From positions 1-5,369 of the forward strand of contig JADGRS010000248.1 in assembly GCA_017880705.1 (NCBI GenBank): a stretch of DNA of 5,369 nucleotides. The letters are read 5' to 3'. Every line of letters begins with the position of its first letter. Within the stretch, counting starts at the first letter, position 1. Source of the stretch: Burkholderiales bacterium (GTDB taxonomy: Bacteria > Pseudomonadota > Gammaproteobacteria > Burkholderiales > Usitatibacteraceae). The notes beneath the pieces are model-generated. The model had not been told where the DNA came from. It saw only the letters and a list, made by a program, of their open reading frames with translations, and ran no database searches. The translations under genes were made by a program, and so were the position numbers. Of this stretch, positions 1-5,369 are shown in pieces.

Positions 1-1239
1 CAGTCGGCGACCATCTACCTGGGACGCGAGCTCTTCCCCGCGCGCGACGTCGCCATCAAGGTCTACGACGCGCATCACCTGGATCCCGAGGACCGCAAGG
101 TGTTCCGCTCGCTCTTCCTCAAGGAGACGCTCCTCGCGAGGAAGCTCACGCACCCCAACATCACGCAGGTCTACGACGCGGCCGCCGACGACGATCGCGC
201 ATACATCGTGATGGAATACGCGCAGGAAGGCAGCCTCGACCGCTATTGCGTCCCCGAGGGAATGCTCAAGCCCGAGCGCGTCGCGCACCTGCTCGAGCAC
301 GTGTGCGACGCCCTGAGCTATGCCCACGCCAACGGCATCATCCACCGCGACCTGAAACCCGCCAACGTGCTCATGAGCGCCGAGGGCGAGGCGAAGGTCG
401 CGGACTTCGGCGTCGCGTTCTCGAATTTCGCGTTCGACACGACGCGCGGCATGAACGTGGGCTCGCCGGCGTACATGGCGCCCGAGCAGTTCGAGAGGAA
501 GCCCGCGTCGATGCAGACCGACGTCTATGCGGTGGGCATCATGATGTACAAGATGCTCACGGGCGCGCTGCCGTTTCCCCTGGACACGCCCGCGGCGCTG
601 ACGACGCGCATCCTTCTCGGAAACTTCCCGCCGCCTTCGGCGGCGCGCCCGGGCCTTCCCCCGGTCTTCGACGCCATCTTCCGCCGCTCCACGGCGCGCG
701 ATGCGTCGAACCGGTATCGCACGTGGGAAGAATTCGCCTCGGACCTGCGCACCGTCTCGCAGCCCGGCGCGGACATGGCCGATGCCGACCAGCGTGTGGC
801 GACCATGAAATCGCTGCCGTTCTTCCGCGACTTCGACACGGCGTGCCTCGCCGAGGCGGCGCCGATGGCGCGCTGGTTCGACGTGCGCGCGGGCTCGCAA
901 CTGGTGGGCGAGGACGACCCCGGTTATTCCTTTTTCGTGCTCGTGCGCGGCCAGATGCGCATCACGAGGCACGGAACGCTCCTTGCGATCCGCGGCGCGG
1001 GCGAATGCCTCGCGGAGATCGCCTTCCTGCGCCGCTCCGGCGCGCGCCGCTTCAGCTCCATCGCCGCGGTCACCGATTGCACCGTGATGGAATTCGATCC
1101 GGACGTCCTCTGGCTCGCCTCGCCCGAGTGCACCCGCAACTTCCACCAGGCGTTCCTTCGCGCGATGGCGGACCGGCTCGTCGCCGCCGAGGGGGCGCTC
1201 GCCGAAATGCTCGGCGGAAAGAGCGTGACCCTCTTCTGA
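1..1239 (+). CDS. Ser/Thr protein kinase with C-terminal cyclic-nucleotide-binding-like domain (5' partial)
   Basis: The frame is open from base 1, so the start lies upstream; 412 residues are visible (window numbering). A Hanks-type kinase domain spans about residues 1-245: the end of the glycine-rich loop (QSATIYLG), the ATP-binding Lys20 in VAIK, likely helix-C Glu42, the catalytic loop HRDLKPAN (Asp117, Lys119, Asn122), DFG at 135-137, MAPE ending at Glu162, and Asp174 in TDVYAVG. All visible catalytic residues are present, so an active kinase phosphorylating protein Ser/Thr is expected. Residues about 269-395 resemble a CRP/PKA-type cNMP-binding beta-roll, with spaced glycines (RAGSQL, VRGQM, GAGE). 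Its phosphate-binding cassette is degenerate: Glu339 and Arg350 align with CRP Glu72 and Arg82, but the FGE motif reads LAE and the Ser-Ala after Arg is Phe-Ser. Ligand binding is therefore uncertain. No membrane segment is visible, so it is probably cytoplasmic. The tail ends in GKSVTLF. A GTG at base 100 cannot be the true start because it would remove Lys20. Substrate is unknown; an array or regulator protein is an inference from the neighbours. Confidence 0.93.
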   Translation, partial: QSATIYLGRELFPARDVAIKVYDAHHLDPEDRKVFRSLFLKETLLARKLTHPNITQVYDAAADDDRAYIVMEYAQEGSLDRYCVPEGMLKPERVAHLLEHVCDALSYAHANGIIHRDLKPANVLMSAEGEAKVADFGVAFSNFAFDTTRGMNVGSPAYMAPEQFERKPASMQTDVYAVGIMMYKMLTGALPFPLDTPAALTTRILLGNFPPPSAARPGLPPVFDAIFRRSTARDASNRYRTWEEFASDLRTVSQPGADMADADQRVATMKSLPFFRDFDTACLAEAAPMARWFDVRAGSQLVGEDDPGYSFFVLVRGQMRITRHGTLLAIRGAGECLAEIAFLRRSGARRFSSIAAVTDCTVMEFDPDVLWLASPECTRNFHQAFLRAMADRLVAAEGALAEMLGGKSVTLF

Positions 1240-1252
1240 TCCCGCCTATTAC

Positions 1253-2914
1253 ATGAAAGCCAACAGTCTGCAGTTCAAGGTGCTCCTGCTGATGGCCGGG
1301 GCGATGGCCTTCGCCCTCGCGATCTCGGTCTTCGCGCTCACGCGCGTGTACGGATCCATCCAGGAGCTCGACCGCATCAGCCGCGAGGATTTCGAGACGC
1401 AGCAGGCGATCGACCGCGCCGCCGTCGCGTTCAAGCAGCAGGTGCAGGAGTGGAAGGATGTCCTGCTTCGCGGCGATGATCCCCAGAAGCTCGACAAGTA
1501 CTGGAGCGCATTCCTTGAGCAGGAAAAGGCGGTGGACGACATGGTGCGCGAAGCGCGCTCGGCCACGCCCCACGAGGATGTCCGCAAGAGCCTCGAGCAG
1601 TTCCTCGCCGCCCACAAGACGGCCGGGGCGAGCTATCGCGCGGGCCTGGAAGCCTTCAGGTCGAGCAAGTTCGACGGGCATGCGGGCGATAGGGCGGTCG
1701 AAGACGCCGACCGCCAGCCGACGGCGATGCTCATGGATTCAGGGAAGACGGCGGCCGAATGGGGCTCCAAGGCGACCCAGCAGGCGATCCAGGCGGCCGA
1801 AAGCGGTTACCGCTTCGCCATCGCCGGCACTTCGATCGCGATGATTGGTGCCCTGGTGGCGCTGTGGGTCTTCTTCCGCCGCTCGGTGCTGGCGCCGATC
1901 GACGCCGCGGCGCGCTTCGCGGAGCGCATCGCCCAGGGCGACCTCACGCAGCAGATCCGCGCGCGCTCCGAGGACGAGGCGGGGCAGCTAGTGATGGCCC
2001 TGGGCCGCATGAACACATGGCTCGGCGAGGTCGTTTCCCAGGTTCGCGTTTCGGCGCAGGCGGTGGCGAGCGCATCGAGCCAGGTCGCCGCGGGCACGAC
2101 CGACCTCTCGCAACGCACCGAGGAGCAGGCCTCGAGCCTCGAGGAGACGGCGGCGAGCATGGAAGAGCTCGCGAGCACGGTGAGGCAGAACGCCGACAAC
2201 GCCCGCCAGGCCGACGAGCTCGCGCGCGGCGCCGCCAAGCGCGCGGAGCAGGGCGGGGCCGAGGTGGTCCGCGTCGTGTCGACCATGGGCGACATCAGCA
2301 CCGGCGCCAAGCGCATCTCCGACATCATCGCGGTCATCGACGCGATCGCCTTCCAGACCAACATCCTCGCCCTCAACGCCGCGGTCGAAGCGGCGCGCGC
2401 GGGAGAGCAGGGCCGCGGCTTCGCGGTGGTCGCCGCGGAAGTGCGCTCGCTCGCGCAGCGCAGCGCGCAGGCGGCCAAGGAGATCAAGGGTCTCATCGAT
2501 CATTCCGTAAGCGAGGTGGATCGAGGCACAATGCTGGTGGAGCAGGCGGGGAGCACCATCCAGGCGCTGGTGCTCGACGTGCAACGCGTGAGCGCGCTGA
2601 TGGCCTCGATCGCCGAGGCTTCCGCCGAGCAGAGCCGTGGGGTGCAGCAGGTGAACAAGACGGTGACCGAGATGGACAAGGTGGTGCAACAGAACGCGAG
2701 CGCCGTGCAGCAATCGGCGAGCGCCGCCGCGGGCATGCGCGAGCAGGCCGCGACACTCGTCGATGTGGTGAGCGCCTTCCGCATCGGAACCGGCGGCCCC
2801 GCCGCGACGAGCGCCGCCGCGCCGCTGCCGCAGCGCGAGAGGACGGAGCGCCTCGCCGCCGCGAAGCCCGCGCTCGCCCTGTCGAAGGGCGGCGAAGACT
2901 GGGAGGAGTTCTAG
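1253..2914 (+). CDS. Methyl-accepting chemotaxis protein (transmembrane receptor)
   Basis: Complete 553-residue chemoreceptor. TM1 is about residues 10-29 and TM2 about 188-208, enclosing a roughly 158-residue, mostly helical periplasmic domain, probably a four-helix-bundle type, with FKQQVQEWKDVLLRG at 60-74. The ligand cannot be read from sequence. HAMP follows at about 209-262 (Pro215, then a QGDLT turn), then the cytoplasmic hairpin. The tip (AFQTNILALNAAVEAARAGEQ) matches Tsr with a constant offset of 6: Phe367, Asn375, Glu379, Arg382 and Glu385 match Tsr Phe373, Asn381, Glu385, Arg388 and Glu391, the trimer and CheA/CheW contact region. The first methylation helix has Glu at the Tsr 297, 304 and 311 equivalents (Glu291, Glu298, Glu305); the Tsr Glu493 equivalent is Gln487. 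A Pro/Ala-rich linker leads to DWEEF (549-553), a CheR/CheB-tether pentapeptide of the NWETF class. The start is forced: an in-frame stop lies at 1226-1228 and 1253 is the first ATG, GTG or TTG after it. No good Shine-Dalgarno is seen, so coupling to the kinase 13 bases upstream is likely. Confidence 0.97.
   Translation: MKANSLQFKVLLLMAGAMAFALAISVFALTRVYGSIQELDRISREDFETQQAIDRAAVAFKQQVQEWKDVLLRGDDPQKLDKYWSAFLEQEKAVDDMVREARSATPHEDVRKSLEQFLAAHKTAGASYRAGLEAFRSSKFDGHAGDRAVEDADRQPTAMLMDSGKTAAEWGSKATQQAIQAAESGYRFAIAGTSIAMIGALVALWVFFRRSVLAPIDAAARFAERIAQGDLTQQIRARSEDEAGQLVMALGRMNTWLGEVVSQVRVSAQAVASASSQVAAGTTDLSQRTEEQASSLEETAASMEELASTVRQNADNARQADELARGAAKRAEQGGAEVVRVVSTMGDISTGAKRISDIIAVIDAIAFQTNILALNAAVEAARAGEQGRGFAVVAAEVRSLAQRSAQAAKEIKGLIDHSVSEVDRGTMLVEQAGSTIQALVLDVQRVSALMASIAEASAEQSRGVQQVNKTVTEMDKVVQQNASAVQQSASAAAGMREQAATLVDVVSAFRIGTGGPAATSAAAPLPQRERTERLAAAKPALALSKGGEDWEEF
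2902..2908 (+). promoter_or_regulatory. Shine-Dalgarno for cheW inside the receptor's last codons
   Basis: GGAGGAG lies 8 bases before the ATG at 2917 and supports that start. The same bases encode the Trp-Glu-Glu of the receptor's DWEEF tail, so one short sequence serves as tether peptide and as ribosome-binding site. The receptor stop (2912-2914) is two bases from the cheW start, which favours coupled translation. Confidence 0.85.
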
Positions 2915-2916
2915 CG

Positions 2917-3414
2917 ATGGAAACCCGGGCCGCGCCGCGGGAAGCAGCGCGCGAGGTGCTGGTGTTCGTCCTCGGCGCCGAGGAGTACGGCGTCGACATC
3001 CTCAAGGTGCAGGAGATCCGCGGCTACGAGAAGGTCACCCCGATCCCGTCGACACCGGCGTTTCTCAAGGGCGTGGTCAACCTGCGCGGCATCATCGTCC
3101 CGGTCATCGACCTGCGCATCAAGTTCGGCATGGCCGATCCGCGCTACGACTCGTTCACCGTCGTGGTGATCCTGCGCCTCGAGGGCCGAGTCATCGGCGT
3201 CGTCGTGGACGGCGTGTCGGACGTGGTGCAGCTCGGCGAGGTCGACGTGAAGGCCGCCCCGAGCCTCGGTTCCGTCGTGGACGGCACCTTCCTCGCGGGG
3301 CTCGCGGTGAAGGACGATCGCATGATCCTTCTCCTCGACATCGAGAAGCTCCTGTCGTCGAGCGAGCTCGACCTCGTGAGCCGCGTCGCGGAGAGCGCGC
3401 CGGCGACGCCATGA
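2917..3414 (+). CDS. cheW: CheW chemotaxis coupling protein
   Basis: A 165-residue CheW, close to the usual family length. CheW is a cytoplasmic SH3-like double beta-barrel adaptor linking receptor tips to the P5 domain of CheA. The family pattern is clear: a first strand LVFVLGAEEYGVDI (about 15-28), the VQEI segment, PSTPAFLKGVVNLRG with Arg57 equivalent to the conserved Arg62 of E. coli CheW, then IVPVIDLR and a late strand-helix segment MILLLDIEKLL. No extra domain, CheA-type histidine or receiver is present, so it is a plain CheW and not a CheV. The frame is open far upstream inside the receptor gene, but homology begins near residue 13 and the ATG at 2917 has a strong Shine-Dalgarno, so the short start is chosen. 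The stop overlaps the next start as ATGA. It most likely serves the two flanking receptors together with a CheA encoded outside the window. The symbol denotes the family; the genome may hold several paralogues. Confidence 0.96.
   Translation: METRAAPREAAREVLVFVLGAEEYGVDILKVQEIRGYEKVTPIPSTPAFLKGVVNLRGIIVPVIDLRIKFGMADPRYDSFTVVVILRLEGRVIGVVVDGVSDVVQLGEVDVKAAPSLGSVVDGTFLAGLAVKDDRMILLLDIEKLLSSSELDLVSRVAESAPATP
3411..3414 (+). promoter_or_regulatory. ATGA stop-start overlap (translational coupling)
   Basis: The ATG of the downstream gene (3411-3413) overlaps the TGA of cheW (3412-3414). The best purine-rich stretch upstream, GGAGAG at 3390-3395, is 15 bases from the ATG, too far for a normal Shine-Dalgarno. 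Re-initiation by ribosomes finishing cheW is the likely mode, which would tie the amounts of the two proteins together. Confidence 0.8.
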
Positions 3415-4700
3415 GCCGCATCCTCGGCTTCGCCTGGCGCCATCCGTACCTGCTCGCGGCGATCATCGTCGTGCTCTTCCTGCCGTGGGTGTGGATGGCG
3501 TTCCTGCTGCCCTTGTGGGCGATCGCGACCTCGCTCGCCCTGGTGCCGCTGGCCGCCCTGGTCGCGCTGGCGCTCGTCGTCCGCGACGTGAATGCGGAGG
3601 AGGAGAACATCGGAGCGAGCGGCGAGGAGCCCTTCCTCAAGTGGCGCAAGCGCACGCGGCTCTTCCAGCAGGTGGTCGTCGGCCTCGACACGATGCTCGA
3701 GCGCTGGGACACCGCCTCCCAGACCAACAGGAAGAGCCTCGAGATGGTGAGCGAATCGGTCGAGGAGGTGATCAAGCTCACGGAAAACGCCGTGAACGAG
3801 ATCAGCAGGAACTTCCGCGTTGTGGTCGCCAAGGCCCACGAGCAGACCGAAGCCGCGATGTCGCTTCTCCAGGGCGACGGCAACAAGACCGGCATCCTGT
3901 CGCTGCCGGAATTCATCAAGGCGTACGACACGCAGCTCCTCAACGTGACCTCCCACATGACGAGCTTCTCGCTCGCCGCCGACGAGATGGCGAGCCACCA
4001 GAAACGCGTGAGCGAGCACGCGAAGGTGATGGAGGAGACCATCGACGGGCTGCGCAACATGGCCTCGCAGATCTCGCGGATCGCCCTGGACGGATCGGTC
4101 GCCATGACCTCGCAGACGCTGAACCCGCGGGATTTCGTCGAGATGACCGACCGCATCCGCGCCATCAGCGGCGAGGCCCACGAGCTCACGAGGAAGACGC
4201 GCCAGGGGCTCGATGCGATCGGCGACGAGGTGCGGCAGGGAAACAAGCGCACCACGCAGGTCGCCGAAGCCGCGCGCCGCGCGGTGGAGGTCGCCCGCGG
4301 CGAGATCGACAAGCTGAACGCCGCCACCATCGACCAGACGCGCCAGATCGAGATCACGCTGAAGCGCATCAACGACCTGTCCATGGAGATCCAGAAGGAC
4401 ATCAACCAGATCATCATCGCGATGCAGTTCCAGGACATCACGCGCCAGAAGCTCGAGCGCCTGCACAAGCCCGCGCTCGGCGCCGCGACCGAGGCGCTCG
4501 CGCTGCTCTCCCACGAGACGCAGGCGTTGCTGCAGCGCGACCTGTATCGCGCGGTGCGGGCGTACTCCGAGAGCGCCTTTCAGCCCAAGGGCGGCACGCG
4601 CGCGGCGTCGGAGGCGGACTCGGGCCCGTTCGACGGCGCCGAGGCCCTCGCCGATACCGACAAGGCCCACGCCGGCGACAAGAAAGTGGAGATCTTCTGA
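3411..4700 (+). CDS. Membrane-anchored coiled-coil protein with CheZ-like D-x-x-T-x-Q motif (candidate CheY-type phosphatase)
   Basis: 429 residues. Two hydrophobic helices (about 12-33 and 35-57) separated by almost no loop form an N-terminal hairpin, placing the remainder in the cytoplasm. Residues about 68-385 are charged, heptad-like and predicted almost wholly helical, resembling a receptor bundle. However, the conserved receptor tip (NxLALNAAxEAARAGE) is absent, so this is not an ordinary receptor. Near the C-terminal end of the bundle is IIIAMQFQDITRQKLERL: Asp342 and Gln346 sit in D-x-x-T-x-Q, the spacing of the CheZ catalytic pair (E. coli Asp143 and Gln147 in QDLTGQ). A polar, Gly/Ala/Asp-rich tail (about 388-423) follows, then DKKVEIF at the end. 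Helical bundle, flexible tether and terminal hydrophobic peptide repeat the layout of CheZ, whose tail binds CheY. Phosphatase action on a phosphorylated response regulator is inferred from motif and neighbours. Homology searches may label such proteins as methyl-accepting chemotaxis proteins. Alternative: a structural array protein that kept the motif without catalysis. The gene is certain; the function is moderate. Confidence 0.85.
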   Translation: MSRILGFAWRHPYLLAAIIVVLFLPWVWMAFLLPLWAIATSLALVPLAALVALALVVRDVNAEEENIGASGEEPFLKWRKRTRLFQQVVVGLDTMLERWDTASQTNRKSLEMVSESVEEVIKLTENAVNEISRNFRVVVAKAHEQTEAAMSLLQGDGNKTGILSLPEFIKAYDTQLLNVTSHMTSFSLAADEMASHQKRVSEHAKVMEETIDGLRNMASQISRIALDGSVAMTSQTLNPRDFVEMTDRIRAISGEAHELTRKTRQGLDAIGDEVRQGNKRTTQVAEAARRAVEVARGEIDKLNAATIDQTRQIEITLKRINDLSMEIQKDINQIIIAMQFQDITRQKLERLHKPALGAATEALALLSHETQALLQRDLYRAVRAYSESAFQPKGGTRAASEADSGPFDGAEALADTDKAHAGDKKVEIF

Positions 4701-4721
4701 CCGCGACCCGTGCGCGATTTC

Positions 4722-4728
4722 GGAGGGG
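4722..4728 (+). promoter_or_regulatory. Shine-Dalgarno for the second receptor gene
   Basis: GGAGGGG, with GGAGG at 4722-4726, lies 8 bases before the ATG at 4735. It sits in the 34-base gap after the preceding stop, which shows no hairpin with T-run, so transcription probably reads through. It settles the start of the downstream gene. Confidence 0.85.
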
Positions 4729-4734
4729 ACGCCC

Positions 4735-5369
4735 ATGAAGTGGATTCTCGCTCCGGGAATGAAGTACATCATTCTCCTTCGCAACAACGTGAAGCTGCCG
4801 CTGCTGGCGCTTCTGTATACCCTGCCCCTCGCGATCGCGCTCGCCGCGAATCCGCCCGCGTGGCTCTCGTCCACCGGGCTGCTCATCGCCTTCACCTATG
4901 CGTTCGCGTGGTACGCGGGCCTTGCCCACTACTACAGCTCCGACGCGTCGTGGAAGATCCTGCGCAGCGCCGCCTCGCGCCTGAACGAGCGCGACCTGCG
5001 CAGCGACCGCGGGATGCTTTCCCGCGAGCAGGCGCAGGAGCGCCTGGGCGCGGGCCAGTTCTCCTCGCTCTTCGCCACGCTGGCCGATACCCACTCGAGC
5101 CTTCGCGAGCTGGTGACCCAGGCGCGCGCCAGCGCCCAGGCCGCGCACCTCGCCGCCGACCAGGTCGCCGCCTTCAACGTGAGCCTCTCGCAGCGCACCG
5201 AAGACCAGGCGTCCACGCTCGAGGAGTCGGCGGCGGCGATGGAGGAGCTCTCCGCCACCGTGAAGCAGAACGCCGAAAGCTGCCGCACCGCGAGCCGGGC
5301 GGCCGGCGACGCCACGGTCGTCGCGCGCAAGGGCGCGCAGATCGCGCGCGACGTCGTGACGAACATGGG
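4735..5369 (+). CDS. Methyl-accepting chemotaxis protein with minimal periplasmic loop (3' partial)
   Basis: The frame is open from ATG 4735 to the right edge, giving 211 residues. Two hydrophobic helices (about 21-38 and 46-66) are joined by a loop of some seven residues (NPPAWLS), so no periplasmic sensing domain exists. Residues about 72-135 look like a degenerate HAMP: a first helix ending NERDLRSD, a connector, then GQFSSLFATLADTHSSLRELV. The receptor methylation helix follows, with SLSQRTEDQASTLEES (150-165) and MEEL, closely parallel to the upstream receptor. Relative to that receptor, two methylation positions are Glu (Glu164, Glu171) while the first is Asp157 rather than Glu291. The signalling tip and C-terminus lie beyond the window. 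Such receptors are expected to sense cytoplasmic, membrane or redox signals, or to act through partners; no ligand-binding site is visible here. Pairing with the upstream CheW is inferred from operon position. Confidence 0.92.
   Translation, partial: MKWILAPGMKYIILLRNNVKLPLLALLYTLPLAIALAANPPAWLSSTGLLIAFTYAFAWYAGLAHYYSSDASWKILRSAASRLNERDLRSDRGMLSREQAQERLGAGQFSSLFATLADTHSSLRELVTQARASAQAAHLAADQVAAFNVSLSQRTEDQASTLEESAAAMEELSATVKQNAESCRTASRAAGDATVVARKGAQIARDVVTNM

Noticed and set aside
100..1239. A GTG at 100 as the start of the kinase.
   Set aside because: It would remove the glycine-rich loop end and the catalytic Lys (bases 58-60), which are in frame and well conserved upstream. The gene is cut by the window edge instead.
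246..1256. A second plus-strand frame of 336 codons inside the kinase gene.
   Set aside because: Arg- and Ala-rich shadow of the kinase frame with no recognisable domain.
1759..2916. An upstream in-frame extension of cheW reaching into the receptor gene.
   Set aside because: The extension is the receptor in another frame and is rich in Arg and Gly. CheW homology starts after 2917, where a strong Shine-Dalgarno precedes an ATG.
4701..4734. Possible terminator or promoter between the CheZ-like gene and the second receptor.
   Set aside because: The 34 bases hold no stem followed by a T-run and no clear -35/-10 pair; only the Shine-Dalgarno is supported.
3144..4895. A 583-codon open frame on the minus strand opposite the CheZ-like gene.
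   Set aside because: It mirrors the third-position GC bias of the plus-strand gene. Its translation is a low-complexity Arg/Leu/His/Asp-rich string without domain pattern, and it overlaps three well-supported genes.
1..5369. Mobile elements, tRNA or rRNA, CRISPR repeats or attachment sites.
   Set aside because: No inverted or direct repeat array, RNA-like segment or transposase pattern was seen; coding genes fill nearly the whole window with uniform base composition.

Overview
The window is a stretch of a chemosensory operon from a high-GC Gram-negative bacterium. A betaproteobacterium or close relative is my best guess, from the codon use, the receptor type and a DWEEF receptor tail; nothing here fixes the genus. 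Five genes lie on the + strand with gaps of 34 bases or fewer. The first is cut by the left edge and the last by the right edge. No gene lies on the minus strand, and no RNA gene, mobile element, repeat array or terminator is visible.

Layout: (1) 1-1239, the 3' part of a Hanks-type Ser/Thr protein kinase fused to a C-terminal cyclic-nucleotide-binding-like domain. (2) 1253-2914, a complete transmembrane methyl-accepting chemotaxis receptor with periplasmic helical domain, HAMP, Tsr-like signalling hairpin and a C-terminal CheR/CheB-tether pentapeptide. (3) 2917-3414, a CheW coupling protein. (4) 3411-4700, a two-helix membrane-anchored coiled-coil protein with a CheZ-like D-x-x-T-x-Q motif, a flexible tail and a C-terminal hydrophobic peptide; I read it as a candidate membrane-bound CheY-type phosphatase. 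(5) 4735 to the edge, the N-terminal part of a second receptor with a two-helix anchor and almost no periplasmic domain.

Proposed working scheme: the two receptors and CheW would form an array with a CheA kinase encoded outside the window, probably downstream. The CheZ-like protein would remove phosphate from the response regulator at the membrane. The Ser/Thr kinase is the unusual member and could bring a second-messenger and Ser/Thr phosphorylation input to the array. The least ordinary features are the membrane-anchored CheZ-like protein, the kinase-CNBD fusion in a chemosensory operon, and a similar C-terminal tail (K-x-V-x-[LI]-F) on both of these proteins.
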